Positions 29,150 through 40,919 of a stretch of DNA of 64,000 bases are shown here, piece after piece. The position numbers were made by a program, and so were the translations under genes. Source of the stretch: Rana temporaria. Lineage: Eukaryota; Chordata; Amphibia; Anura; Ranidae. Location of the stretch: NCBI RefSeq assembly GCF_905171775.1, contig NC_053501.1, forward strand, positions 72,089,901 through 72,153,900. The letters are read 5' to 3'. Each line of letters opens with the position of its first letter. Position 1 is the first letter of the stretch. The notes below the pieces were generated by a model that worked only from the letters and a program-made list of their open reading frames with translations, had not been told where the DNA came from and ran no database searches.

Positions 29150-31320
29150 GCTCAAATCAAGTTTAAAGCATTTCATAGACAGCTAAAGGCACATTACATT
29201 TGACAATGTTTCCAAATCTGAAGTCTACCTACACAAACTAGCACCATACAGACAATATCTGGAAGTAAAAATTCTGGAAAATGAGCCGCTACCATGGACA
29301 GATCACCATGTAATAAAATTCATGATTACCAAAAATGCCCCTGTAACAAAAGCATCAAAACCAGTGATAACACACTTGACAAGATCTCAGAAGAAGCTCC
29401 ATTCGGAACTCTTCAAAACAACATTAGGGAATAAAGTAAAAGCAATCCATTCACTTCAATCAGCCACGGAAACCCTGGATGCCATTAACACAGCTCTACT
29501 ACAGTCAGCCGACTTGGTAGCGCCCAAACACAAAACCTGCATCCGGAAATACAACTCCAGCTGGTTTAATGACCAGCTGTCGTTGCTTAAGCAAGAACAT
29601 AGAAGAGCGGAGGCAGCTTGAAAAAGAAGCACTACAGACGAAAACCACGCCATCTACAAGGAAAAAAAAAAAAAATACCACAAAGAAATTTTCAAGGCCA
29701 AAAAATATCATTTTTCCAAGATCATCACCAATGCCCTAAACCGTCCCCGCAAACTCTTCAAGTTAGTCACTCAGGCCATGAATCCAGTCTGTCTGGAAGC
29801 TCCCAATTCTGATACCCAAGAATTTTGCAATGAATTATCGGATCACTACGTTAATAAAATTGAAAGGATCCGTGAAAGCATTCAGCAAAACAATATCCCC
29901 CTCAATCCCCCCCTCAGTCAACCGCCCAATTCCCACAGAAATCAGCCACAATCAACAATGTTTACTCTAAAACCCATCTCAGTCGAGGCCACTAAAAATA
30001 TCATCAGCGCCCTGCGTAATAGCACAGCACCTAACGATATTATCCCCACAAAACTGCTCAAGGAATGTGCCGATATTCTGTCACCTCCCATCAAGCAGCT
30101 GATTGACCAGTCATTCAGGGAGGGCATAGTGCCCACCCTGCAGAAACAAGGTATAATCAAACCCATCCTAAAGAGACCCCCCCTGGACCCCAAGGATCCT
30201 GAACATCGTCGTCCCATAACAGGTCTGAACGTCTTCTCCAAGGTAATGGAGAAAGTGGTGGTACAACAGCTGCAACAGCATTTAGACACCCATAATTTGT
30301 TCGATCCTTTTCAATTGGGTTTCTGTCCAGGGCACGGAACGGAAACAGCATTGCTCAAAATATGGGATGATGCTCTTGAGGCCACAGACTAAGGAGAATC
30401 TTGTCTTCTAGTACTGTTGGACCTCAGCACAACTTTTGACACGGTAGACCACAAACTATTTCTGACTCGGCTAGCTGAAGTAGCCAAAGTCACGGAAGGT
30501 GACTTATCTTGGTTCTCCTCCTTTTTGGAAAACCGATCACAAGTAGTGAGTAGTGGGACCGTTCTTTTCTGAAAAATGCACGGTGTCATGCAGAGTCCCT
30601 CAAGGATCCCCTCTGTCCTCGGTGCTGTTTAATATCTATCTTCGCCCCCTTTTTGAAATCATCAGCAGCCAAAAGCTGCTCTACCACTCTTATGCGGATG
30701 ACACACAATTGTACTTTCGTATCTGCAACAAAAAGGATCATCATCTCGGTCTAGAGAAATGCCTCTCTTTGATAGAGAACTTGATGACAAAGAGTTATCT
30801 TAAACTCAACAGTTCAAAAACAGAACTTCTCCTGTTTCACGCCAATCGAAAGAATCCACCGGCAACACTCTGGACACCTCCACCCATTCTGGGTAAAATC
30901 ATCACCCAAAGTCAAAAGTCTCTGAGTCATCTTTGACACCAACATGACAATGGATGCACAAATAGGGTCAGTAGTCAGCGGATCCCACCATCTGCTGCGC
31001 CTACTACGCAGACTTATTTCATTTATTCCCAAAGAGGACATAGCAGTCGTGGTGGGAACAATTGTTAACTCCAGACTTGATTATGCAAATGCCCTCTACC
31101 TCGGACTCCCAAAGTACCAAATCACTCGCCTGCAGGTCGTTCAGAATACGGCCGCGCGACTGGTGACTGGGAAAAAACCTTGGGAATCAATCTCACCCTC
31201 ACTGAGAAGCCTTCACTGGCTGCCAGTGAAAGACAGAATCACTTTCAAAGCACTCTGTCTGACGCATAAATGTACCACACTGCTAGCTATGTATCTCCCA
31301 AAGGAAGTGTCTGCTAGGAT
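29150..31320 (+). mobile_element. L2/CR1-group LINE, ORF2 remnant
   Basis: Conceptual translation over three frames gives: end of the endonuclease (PWTDHHVIKF about 29290), a linker, reverse transcriptase from about 29950 (TAPNDIIPTKLLK, HRRPITGLNVFSKVMEK), then LLDLSTTFDTVDH, VPQGSPLSSVLFNIYL, YADDTQLYF and LNSSKTELLLF, then the C-terminal block RLDYANALYLGLP, VQNTAARLVTG and LHWLPVKDRI. This order is diagnostic of the L2/CR1 group. Damage: TGA at 29619, TAA at 30390, a frameshift near 30550 and another near 30940. It is truncated at both ends; the 5' limit is approximate. Confidence 0.85.
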
Positions 31321-31529
31321 ACAGATAAGCTGTGTGCATTTTGTAGGTCTGCAGTACAATATCTAACAAAGAATATATTTGTATGGGGCGCAATGTTAAT
31401 TTTGATGTCAAATTTCAATTTCGATTTAGTGATAGTCTTTTGACTAAAATGCCATTTTAGTTTTAATTGTGTTTTAGTTATCTGAATTGTTTTAGTCTTA
31501 GTCATATTTTAGTTGACTAATGTTGACTA

Positions 31530-32101
31530 ACTAAACATGTGATATTCCAGCTACATGTAAGTGCAATAGCTGCAATAAATTATTTTATTCATTTTAAACG
31601 AGATTACGCTATGTGGCCATTTTCCTTTTGTATCTCCTCACAACATTGATACTCTTTGAGAATAATCTCTGGGATCCAGTTTTCATCATATGCTTTGCTG
31701 CATTCATACCATCGTTCATCGGAGGTTATGGTGTCCATCTAATCACGATCCTTCCAGTATGACTTTCGGAGACATATGTCCCCCTGAGTACACCTGTTCC
31801 GGTAAGCTCACACTTCTACCGGTGGCGGGTCATCATATTTCACAGAAGAAGTCACGATTTTATGCTATTCAAGAATAGTCTTGGAAGCTTCTTTCTTTAT
31901 TCATTCATTTTTTGCACTTGGTGGAATACTTTCTTCATATTTATGGACTTTAGTATATTATGCATTCAAGTGTATAATTGAGTTAGTAACACTCAGTCAC
32001 TGTCTATTTGTGCCATTTATTTATTCATTTTTTTTGTTCACAATGTTTGCTATCAATATTCACATTGCCTAAGCGCTACACATACACATCCATGAGTCTT
32101 A
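31530..32101. other. Unannotated AT-rich interval
   Basis: Nothing recognised. Short frames here show no motifs. Confidence 0.35.
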
Positions 32102-32620
32102 TGCCGCGTACACACGATAATTTTTCAGCATGAAAAAAACGCAGTTTTAAAAAAACGTCATTTAAAATGATCGTTATTTTTCAGGTTCTGAAAAACGACA
32201 AAAAAAAAATTCGAACATGCTGAATTTTTTAACGTCATTTTAAACAATGTCGTTTTCCGGGTTGTAAAAAATTATCGTGTGTGGGCTAAAAACAGCATAA
32301 GAAACCCGCGCATGCTCAGAAGCAAGTTATGAGACGGGAGCGCTCGTTCTGGTAAAACTACCGTTCATAATGGAGTAAGCACATCCATCACGCTGTAACA
32401 GACAGAAAAACGCAAATTGTCTTTTACTAACACTGAATCAGCTAAAGCAGCCCAAAGGTGAATGGAACTTCCCCTTTATAGTGCAGTCGTACGTGTTGTA
32501 CGTCACCACGCTTTGCTAGAGCATTTTTTGAAAACGATGGTGTGTGGGCAACATCGTTTTTAATGATGAAGTTGGAAAAACAACATTTTTTTTCATGCTG
32601 AAAAATGATTATGTGTACAT
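32102..32620. mobile_element. MITE, TGCCGCGTACACAC family, copy 2 (TSD TTA)
   Basis: Left end TGCCGCGTACACACGAT and a worn right end atgattatgtgtacat, with tta on both sides (32099-32101 and 32621-32623). The interior has the family's gtcgttttcc and cgcgcatgctcagaagc motifs. Confidence 0.75.
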
Positions 32621-32717
32621 TTAAGTTGACTAAAATTTCCGTACATTATAGCTGACTAAAATCTCAAGTACATTTTAGTCTAATAGGTTTGGTTAAATTG
32701 TAATGCATTATTTAAAC

Positions 32718-32749
32718 ATTTCTCTAGAATTTACAAATTCTAGAGAAAT
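32718..32749. repeat. Perfect 15-bp hairpin
   Basis: atttctctagaattt and its exact reverse complement are separated by only two bases. It lies in AT-rich DNA between nested MITEs; its function is unknown. Confidence 0.85.
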
Positions 32750-32948
32750 ATGCTTGGAGTAAAAATCTAATAACATGTTATTATTCATGGTTTTTAGGTT
32801 TGAACATGCACTACAGACATGGATATAGCCGTTGTGATTTATAAGGTCTTTATTAAAAAAAACACGTTTTATAAACAAACAAAAATATTGCTTTTTGACA
32901 AACAGAAGCGCAACTTTAAAATATATATAAAAAAAATGTAGACTCTAA

Positions 32949-33319
32949 GGCCCCTTTCACATTGAGGCGTTTTTCATGTGGTACAGTGCTAAAAATAGCG
33001 CTGCTATACCGCATGAAAAATCATGCCCTGTAGTGTTCAATGTGAAAGCCCGAAGGCTTTCACATTGAAGCGGTGCGCTAGCAGGAGCGCTCCAAAAGTC
33101 CTGCTAGCCGCATCTTTACCGCGGTATAGGAGCGGTGTGTTCACCGCGCCTTCCCATTGAAATCAATGGGAAAGCGCGGCAATACCGCGGTAATACCGCC
33201 CGCAACCCCCTTTTCCGGCCGCTAGCGGGGGTTAAAACCTCACCGCTAGCGCCCGAATATCGCGGTAAATACGACGGTATACCGTCACCGCGGCTGCACG
33301 CTGCAATGTGAAAGCAGCC
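32949..33319. mobile_element. MITE, GGCCCCTTTCACATTG family
   Basis: The end GGCCCCTTTCACATTG pairs with CAATGTGAAAGCAGCC. The interior is a set of nested palindromes (ctttcacattgaa, cattgaaatcaatg) with ccgcggtat motifs. The flanks are taa and tta. Non-coding. Confidence 0.75.
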
Positions 33320-33322
33320 TTA

Positions 33323-34006
33323 GGCCCAGATTCTCAAAGGGCTTACGACGGCACAGCGCCATGTACGCCTTCGTAAGTCCTAATCTGGGCCGTCGTATCT
33401 ATGCGACTGATTGTTAGAATCAGTTACGCATAGATATCCATTAGATCCGACAGGCGTAAGTCTCTTACGCCGTCGGATCTTAAATGCAATTTTTTTTGTC
33501 TGCTAGGTGGCGCTTCCGTCGTTTTCCCTGTCGAGTATGCAAATTAGCTAGATACACGAAATTCCCGAACGTAAGCGCGGCCAACTCAGTAAAGTTACGA
33601 CGTTTACGTTAGGCTTGTCCCGGCGTAAAGTTGCCCCAGGGTATATGAGGCGCAACCAATGTTAAGTATGGCCGTCGTTTTCCGCGTCGAAATTTGAAAA
33701 GTTACGTCGTTTGCATAAGTCGTCCGTGAATGGGGCTGGACGCCATTTACGTTCACGTCGAAACCAATGACGTCTTGCGACGTCATTTGGAGCAATGCAC
33801 CCTGGGATATTTTACGGACGGCGCATGCGCCGTTCGTTCGGCGCGGGAACGCGCTTCATTTAAATGCTACACGCCCCCTACCCGCCGAATTTGAATTCCG
33901 CCGGGTGATTTACGTTACGCCGCCGCCACTTTACACGCAAGTGCTTTGTGAATAAAGCACTTGCCTGAAAAACTTGCGGCGGCGTAACGTAAATCAGATA
34001 CGTAAT
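33323..34006. mobile_element. MITE, GGCCAGATTC family, copy 3 (right end lost)
   Basis: It begins GGCCCAGATTCTC and matches, in reverse orientation, the element at 45668-46380 along its length (gcgcatgcgccgttcg, gaattcaaattcggcggg complement). The terminal repeat on the right has been lost: after gtaaatcagatacg only aatctgaat remains. Confidence 0.75.
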
Positions 34007-34090
34007 CTGAATTATTATAGTTTTTATCGTAATTTAGTCAACTAAAATAGTGTTAATTTCGCCAATGAAAATTGACTAAATTGACACTGA

Positions 34091-34581
34091 GGCCTAGTAC
34101 ACACGAGAGGATTTATCCGCGGATACGGTCCACCGGACCGTTTCCGAGGATAAATCCTCTCGAGGATTTCCGAGGATTTTGATCCGATGGAGTGTACTCA
34201 CCATCGGATCGAAATCCCATCGTGATGACGTGTCGCGCCGTCGCCGCGATGATGATGATGATCATCATCGCGGCGACGTGCGCGACGCTGTCATATAAGG
34301 AATTCCACGAATGCGTCGAATCATTACGACGCATGCGGGGGATTGATTCGGACGGATTGATCCAGTGAGTCTGTACAGACCAGCGGATCAATCCGTTGGG
34401 ATGGATTCAAGCGGATAGATTTTAAAGCATGTCTTAAAATTTTTATCCGCTGTAAATCCATCCCAGGGGATAAAAATCCGCGGAAACAGATCCGCTGGAT
34501 TGTACACACCAGGGGATCTATCCGCTGGAGCCGGTCCGCGGATCAATTCCAGCGGATGGATCCTCTCGTGTGTACGGGGCC
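34091..34581. mobile_element. MITE, GGCC-CGTACACACG family, copy 1 (TSD TGA)
   Basis: The left end GGCCTAGTACACACGAGAGG is mirrored by CCTCTCGTGTGTACGGGGCC, and the exact duplication tga occurs at 34088-34090 and 34582-34584. The interior consists of repeated ggatttatccgcgga-type motifs and a gatgatgatgatcatcatc palindrome. Non-coding. Confidence 0.85.
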
Positions 34582-34749
34582 TGACAGGGAGCCATTAGTA
34601 CACCATTTCCAATTTGAAGAGTGTGGGGTACCAAGCACCGATTTAGACATACATGCAAACATGTTAACAATGCTTTAACTATAGATTAGTATTGTGATCA
34701 AATTGATGTACACAATGATATCAATACAGGTTAGAGATTTAGAAACCTT

Positions 34750-35245
34750 GGGCCAGATTCACAAAAGGGATACGACGGCGTATCTGCTGATACGCCGTCG
34801 TATCCCTGTTTCTATCTATGCGACTGATTCATAGAATCAGTTACGCATAGATAGGCAGAAGATCCGACAGGTGTAATGGACTTACACTGTCGGATCTTAG
34901 GATGCAGTACCGCGGCCGCCGCTGAGGGGATTTTGCGTTGTAAACCAGCGTCGGGTATGCAAATTAGCAGTTACGGCGATCCACAAAACTTTTTCCCGTC
35001 GTTAGGTCGCCGCAAGTGTTAGTTTGCCAACGCAAAGATAGGGCACCTTTTACAAAGTGTAAAATTAGTACACCATGTAAAAGTATACCCGTCTTTCCCG
35101 CGTCACTTTTGAATTTTTTTTTTTTTTTAAATTTCCCCGGCGCAAGTCTTTTTTTCACGTCGCGATTCACAAAACGTCGGCGCGTGCGGCGGTGTAACCT
35201 AAATCGGTTACGTTATGCTGCGCCGCCTGGCTGTGAATCTGGCCC
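34750..35245. mobile_element. MITE, GGCCAGATTC family, copy 4
   Basis: GGGCCAGATTCAC and GTGAATCTGGCCC form perfect inverted ends. The flanks are ctt and ttt (one mismatch). At 496 bp it is shorter than its relatives, lacking part of the central CpG block, and carries a T14 run near 35107-35127. Confidence 0.8.
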
Positions 35246-35345
35246 TTTGTTTCTGTGTACAGAGCATCAGTAATTTTTGCTCATTACATTATATTCTTCT
35301 GGGACTGGAATCAGGGGAGGCAGCCTGTGATAAGGGAGACTCTGA

Positions 35346-35616
35346 GGCCTCGTACACACGGCCGAGGAACTTGACGTGCCAAACACATCGAGTTCCTCGG
35401 CCAGTTCAGCCCTGAAGCCGCCGAGGAGCTCGGCGGGCCGAGAGCTCCCATAGAACAACGAGAAAATAGAGAACATGTTCTCTATTTTCTCGACGAGTTC
35501 CTCGGCGGCTCCATCGGGCCGAAAGTGTACACACGACAGAGTTTCTCGGCAGAATCAGACTCTGACCGAGTTTCTCGCCAAATTCTGCCGAGAAACTCTG
35601 TCGTGTGTACGAGGCC
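35346..35616. mobile_element. MITE, GGCC-CGTACACACG family, copy 2: near-complete palindrome (TSD TGA)
   Basis: GGCCTCGTACACACG and CGTGTGTACGAGGCC are perfect inverted ends, with tga at 35343-35345 and 35617-35619. Inverted similarity continues inward (ccgaggaac, gagtttctcggc), so most of the 271 bp can fold on itself, including gagaaaatagagaacatg beside its own complement. Frames in both directions are mirror images and not genes. Confidence 0.88.
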
Positions 35617-35619
35617 TGA

Positions 35620-36319
35620 GGGCCAGATTCACAAAGAGATACGACGGTGTATCTCCTGATACGCCGTCGTATCTCTGAGTTTTGCTGGTCGTATCTATGC
35701 GACTGATTCATAGAATCAGTTACGCATAGATATCCTTAAGATCCGACAGGTGTAACTGTGTTACACCGTCGGATTTTAGGCTGCAATTCCAGGCCGGCCG
35801 CTAGGTGGCGCTTCCATATCTTTTACGTGACGAATATGCAAATGAGGAGTTACGCCGATTCAGAAACGAATGACCGCCCAGCGCTTTTTTTTACGTCGTT
35901 TGCATTCGGCTTTTTCCGGCGTATAGTTACCCCTGCTATACTGAGGCGTACTCAATGTTAAGTATGGCCGTCGTTCCGCGCCGAGTTTTGAATTTTTTAC
36001 GTCGTTTGCGTAAGTCGTTCGCGAATACGGATGAACGTAATTTACGTTAACGTTGAAACCAATGACTTGCAACGTCATTTGGAGCAATGCACGCTGGGTA
36101 CATTTGCGGACGGCGCATGCGCTGTTCGATCGGCGCGGGAACGCGCCTAAATTAAATACTACACGCCCCTTAGCCGCGGAATTTTAATTCCGCCGGGGGA
36201 TTTACGATACGCCGCCGCAAGTTTTGAGGTAAGTGCTTTGTGAATTAACCACTTGCCTCAAAAACTTGCGGCGGCGGATCTTAAATCTAAAGATCCGCTA
36301 ACCTATGTGAATCTGGCCC
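35620..36319. mobile_element. MITE, GGCCAGATTC family, copy 5
   Basis: The ends GGGCCAGATTCAC and GTGAATCTGGCCC are perfect. The interior matches the subfamily of 33323 and 45668 (atgcaaatgagg, gcgcatgcgctgttcg, aacttgcggcggcg). It directly abuts the palindromic MITE; three-base flanks do not match (tga/agt). Confidence 0.82.
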
Positions 36320-36435
36320 AGTATATTTCCAGAGGCCCTTCCAAAGGTAATTGCTAAGTGGAGGGAGCTCATAGAGCTGGGATTTTCTAGCCTAGTTCAT
36401 GCTGTCACTGCCGTTATCAACTGACAGAAGACTCT

Positions 36436-37154
36436 GGCCGCGATTCAGATACATTGTCATATCTTTGAGCGGGCGTAGCGCATCTCATATGCGCTACGCC
36501 GACGTAACATTGAGAGGCAAGTACTGTATTCAGAAAGCACTTGCTCCCAAAGTTACGTCGGCGTATCGTAAATGGGCTGGCGTAAGCCCGCGTAATTCAA
36601 AGTAGCAAGGCAGTGGGCGTGTTGTATTGTAATGAAGCGTGACCCCATGTAAATGCATGGCCGATCGAACGGCGCATGCGCGCGCATGTTCAGAATCACG
36701 TCGTAAATACACGACTTTCGACGTCAACGTAACTTACGCCCAGCCCCATTCATGTACGACTTACGCAAACTACGTAAAATACGACATTGTTCCGACGTTT
36801 CCGACGTCCATACCTTACCATGACTTGCCCCTGCTTTATGAGGGGTAAACTTACACCGGACATAAGCCTTACGTAAACGGCATAGCTAAATCCGACGGGC
36901 GCAAGTACGTTTGTGAATTGGCGTATCTAGGTAATTTGCATATTCCACACGTAAATCTACGGAAGCGCCCCTTGCGGCCAGCGTAAATATGCACCCAAGA
37001 TACAACGGCGTAAAGAGACTTATGTCGGTCGTATCTTGCAAAATTCAGGCGTATCTCAGTTCCTGAATAGGCGCATAGATACGACGGCGCGCATTTGGAC
37101 TCACAGCGGCGTATCTGGAGATACGCCGTCGTAAGTCCTTTCTGAATCCGGGCC
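36436..37154. mobile_element. MITE, GGCCAGATTC family, copy 6 (TSD TCT)
   Basis: The ends GGCCGCGATTCAG and TGAATCCGGGCC are flanked by an exact tct duplication (36433-36435 and 37155-37157). The interior follows the 18436-19164 copy closely (gttccgacgtttccgacg, gcccctgctttatgagggg). Non-coding. Confidence 0.85.
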
Positions 37155-37157
37155 TCT

Positions 37158-37900
37158 ATATTTATTTGTGCTTATGGACTATCTGGTTGAGAGCACAGAG
37201 AGTGTCGCACTCCAATGACGTCACCCGCTCACGCCTCCTGGGCCTTGGTGCTGGCCGCTGGGAGAGCTAGGGGTGGAGCCAGGCGGTGACTTTTATGCAT
37301 CAGTGGCATCTGCTCCTCTGCATCCCCAATATGAGTGCTCCTCTGTTTCTGAGGAGGGTGTTTGGGGGTGTCGGCATGGTGGGAAGATGGTAGTCTTCTA
37401 CGGGGCTGACCATGTGGGTTGGCTTTGGGGGGCCCGGCTCCATCCCCCTCAATCAGTACCACGTATAGATGAGAGAGTGCTGGCAGTGTTCTTCCTGCCG
37501 CCTATCTCCCTGCTGTATGCAGGTTCAAACGCTTGTCACACCGCTCTCATATTGCGTCCTTCGGCTATGCAGTGATTGGCTGAAAGGAGCATCTTCCTCA
37601 GTACGGCTTGTCTCCTCCCCTGTGGCATGTGTCGTTCACAGTGATAGGCAGTGTGTGCTGAGGTGTTGTGGGGGGTTTAGAGGGGCTCTTGGGGTTATCC
37701 TCAGGCTGGGGTAGTTAGGGCTGGGGGCAGTGTTTCAGTCAGCGGCTGTATTTTGGTATGGGGGGGCAGTCATGCGATCATTTTCTGCGTTCTATCTCCT
37801 CCTGTCTTAGGATTCTGGTTGGAGTGTGTATGTGGTCATTGTTCAGTCAGTGAGCTCAGTCAGTATGTTTTTAGTCAGATTCGGTATGCTATTCTATTCA
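37158..37900. other. Unannotated GC-richer interval
   Basis: Frames of up to 119 codons on both strands without recognisable motifs; the longest run into the satellite that follows. No gene can be supported. Confidence 0.35.
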
Positions 37901-37902
37901 CG

Positions 37903-40065
37903 TTTCTCATGCGATTACATTTCTCATGCGATTACATTTCTCATGCGATTACGTGGCTCATGCGATTATGTGGCTCATGCGATTACGTTTCTCATGTGAT
38001 TACGTCTCATGCTAGTCATGTTCTCATGCGATTATGTTTCCCGTGTGTACATTTATCATGCGATTACGTTTCTCATGCTAGTCATGTCCTCATGTGTTTA
38101 AGTTTCTCATGACATTCATGTTTCTCATGCGATTACGTTTCTCGTGTTTACATTTCTCATGCGATTACGTTTCTCATGCGATTACATTTCTCATGGTATT
38201 CATGTTCCCATGCGATTACGTTCTCGTGGTATCATGTTCCCATGCGATTTCGTTCTTGTGGTATCATGCTCTCATGCAATGCCGTATCTCATGCGATGCT
38301 GTTCCTCATGCAATGCCGTTTATCATGCAAGTATGTTCTCATGCGATTCATGCTCTCATGTGATTACGTTTCTCATAATATGTTCTCATGCGATTCATGC
38401 TCTTATGCGAGTATGTTCTCATGCGGTTTCGTTTCTCATGCAATGTCGTTTCTCATGGTAGTCATGTTCCCATGCGATTACGTTCTTGTGGTATCATGTT
38501 CCCATGTGATTACGTTCTCGTGGTATCATGTTCCCATGCGATTACGTTTCTGGTGGTATCATGTTCTCATGCGATTCATGCTCTCATGCGATGACGTTTC
38601 TCATGCGATGACGTTTCTCATGCAATGATGTTTCTCATGCGATGACGTTTCTCATGGTATTCATGTTCCCATGCGATTACGTTCTTGTGGTATCATGTTC
38701 CCATGTGATTACGTTCTCGTGATATCATGTTTCCATGAGATTACGTTTCTCGTGGTATCATGTTCTCATGCGATTCATGTTCTCATGCGATGACGTTTCT
38801 CATGCGATGACGTTTCTCATGCGATGACGTTTCTCATGCGATGACGTTTCTCATGGTATTCATGTTCCCATGCGATTACGTTCTTGTGGTATCATGTTCT
38901 CATGCGATGGCGTTTCTCATACAATGACATTTATCATGGTATTCATGTTCCAATGCAAGACGTTTCTCATGGTATTCATGTTCCCATGCGATGATGTTTT
39001 TCGTGGTATGTTCCCATGCGATTCATACTCTCATGCGATGACATTTCTAATGCGATGACGTTTCTCATAGTATTTATGTGCCGATACGATTACGTTCTTG
39101 TGGTATTTATGTTCTTATGCGATTCATGTTCCCATGTGATTACGTTTCTCATGCGAGGATGTTCTCATGCGATTATGTTTCTCATGTGATTCATGCGATT
39201 TAGTTTCTCATGCGATTTATGCAGTTTAGTTTCTCATGCGATGACGTTTCTCATGGTATTCATGTTCCCATGCGATTACGTTCTCGTGGTATCATGTTCT
39301 CATGCGATGACATTTCTCATGCAAGTACGTTCTCATGCGATTCATGTTCTCATGCGATGACTTTTCTCGTGGTGTTCATGTTCCCATGCGATTATGGTTC
39401 TCATGAGATTCATGTTCCCATGCGTTTACGTTTCTCATGGTATGTTCTCACGCGAGTATGTTCTCATGGTATGATGTTCTCATGCGTTTCATGTTCCCAT
39501 GCGATTACGTTTCTCATGGTATTATGTTCTTATGAGTTTCATGTTTCTTATGCGATTACGTTTCTCATGGTATTATGTTCTCATGCGTTTCATGTTCCCA
39601 TGCGATTACGTTTCTCATGGTATTATGTTCTCATGCGATTCATGGGTTTACGGTTCTCGTACGATTTGTGTTCTCATGCAATTCATTGGGTTACGTTTCT
39701 CATGCGGTTACGTACCTAATGCGTTTCTCATACGTTTATGTTTTTCTTGCTTCTCATGTTCTCGGGTGTTCACGTTTCTCATGCAATTTATGTTCTCATG
39801 TGTATTACGTTTCTCATGCAATTTACATTTCTCATGCAACCTATGTTTCTCATGTGTATTACGTTTCTCATGCAACTTATGTTTCTCATGCAACTTACAT
39901 TTCTCATGTGTATTACGTTTCTCATGTGTATTACATTTCTCATACAACTTATGTTTCTCATGTGTATTACCTTTCTCATACAACTTGCGTTTCTCATGCA
40001 ACTTACGTTTCTCATGTGTATTACGTTTCTCATGCAACTGACGTTTCTCATGCAGGTCTCAGTCG
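37903..40065 (+). repeat. 2.2-kb satellite, ~17-bp unit TTTCTCATGCGATTACG
   Basis: The start (37905-37990) is nearly pure 17-bp units. Further on, units are interspersed with gttcccatgcg, gttctcgtggtatca and gttctcatgcgattca variants that themselves recur as longer blocks, and the last 300 bp change to tttctcatgcaacttacg and tttctcatgtgtattacg units of about 18 bp. Stop codons are rare in the unit, so long frames arise on both strands (up to 180 codons, rich in FSC/SHA or in HEKRN). These are repeat artefacts. Confidence 0.92.
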
Positions 40066-40103
40066 TGATGTTTTTCTAAGTTGGTAGTATTGGTATGTTC
40101 GTG

Positions 40104-40800
40104 TTAGATTCATGGCGTTTCACCGCTGGGGGGTCACCTATCACGTTTATGGGTGCTTACGGATTGAGATGAGCGTTTTTAATTGGCTTGCAAGTCTCCT
40201 CATCTGTTTCTCATACGTTTCATGCATCTTGACATTTTATTTCTCATATAATGGCCTCACACGTTTTTAGGTTCATCGGGCCTAAGTTTACGTTTTTAAT
40301 TTGCCTGCTACGCCTCAGGTTGCTCGGCCTTTGCAAATTCATGGGATTGTCACATTCTCAGTCCTGCTCATACTTTGTATTGTCAGTACGTTTTGGTTTT
40401 AACATTGTAGGTTTACATTGTCACACGGGACTGTCATGGTTAGTCCTACACTTACCTACATTTCATTTTCATTGTCTTTGCATACATGTCAGGTTCATAT
40501 TTCCATTTAGATTTATGGCTACACTCCACTGCTGGTTACCTGTCACGTTTATAGGTACCGACGGATTGAGATGTTCTTTTCTAATTGGCTTGTGTGGTGG
40601 CAAGTCCCCTCATCCGCTCCTCACGGCTGTCAATACATTTCATACATCATGCAATCTTACTTCTTTCATCACTTGCCTGACACGTCTTCAGGTTCACAGG
40701 CTTGAGTGTTACGCTTTTAATTGGCCTGATTTTCCTCAGGTTGCTCAGCCTCACTAGTTTCTTGAGACTGACACGTTTTCAGTCTTGTGCTACGTATACT
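40104..40800 (+). repeat. Diverged ~400-bp tandem duplication
   Basis: Blocks in 40115-40410 recur in order in 40526-40800: cacgtttat-ggt..acggattgaga, tttttaattggcttg, aggttcatcgggcct / aggttcacaggctt, then cctcaggttgctc. Many differences. No coding content established; a 168-codon frame across both halves has no motif. Confidence 0.6.
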
Positions 40801-40919
40801 TTATGTTTGTTAATCACGGACACCTGCGTAAGTAGCGGTAAGGGAAGGTAGAGGTTTTCCTTTTCCCAAGGTAAGTTGGGGCTCCTTGGTTATGTTTTGT
40901 TTTTAACATTGTGGTTCTT

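Larger units (their letters stand above)
31391..34090. mobile_element. Old hAT-like element, split by nested MITEs
   Basis: The left end CAATGTTAATTTTG and right end CAAATTGACACTG-type sequence (34076-34089) are diverged inverted copies, with tgactaaa/tttagtca motifs inside both (31430-31530, 32622-32690 and 34020-34085). These pieces are separated by younger insertions at 32102, 32949 and 33323. The eight-base flanks are only partly alike. Reconstructed from scattered motifs, so the single-element interpretation is an inference. Confidence 0.45.

Noticed and set aside
31391..34090. An exact 8-bp target duplication for the old TGACTAAA-rich element
   Set aside because: The flanks (atggggcg and acagggag after removing a later MITE) agree at only about five of eight positions.
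38094..40087. Open frames of 100-180 codons (FSC/SHA-rich, or HEKRN-rich on the minus strand) as genes
   Set aside because: They are translations of the 17-18-bp satellite unit, occur in several frames and both strands, and have no start context or conserved domain.
40251..40757. 168-codon plus-strand frame as a membrane protein
   Set aside because: The Leu/Phe/Cys-rich content follows from T-rich, internally duplicated DNA; the frame crosses both halves of the duplication and has no start context or homology I recognise.
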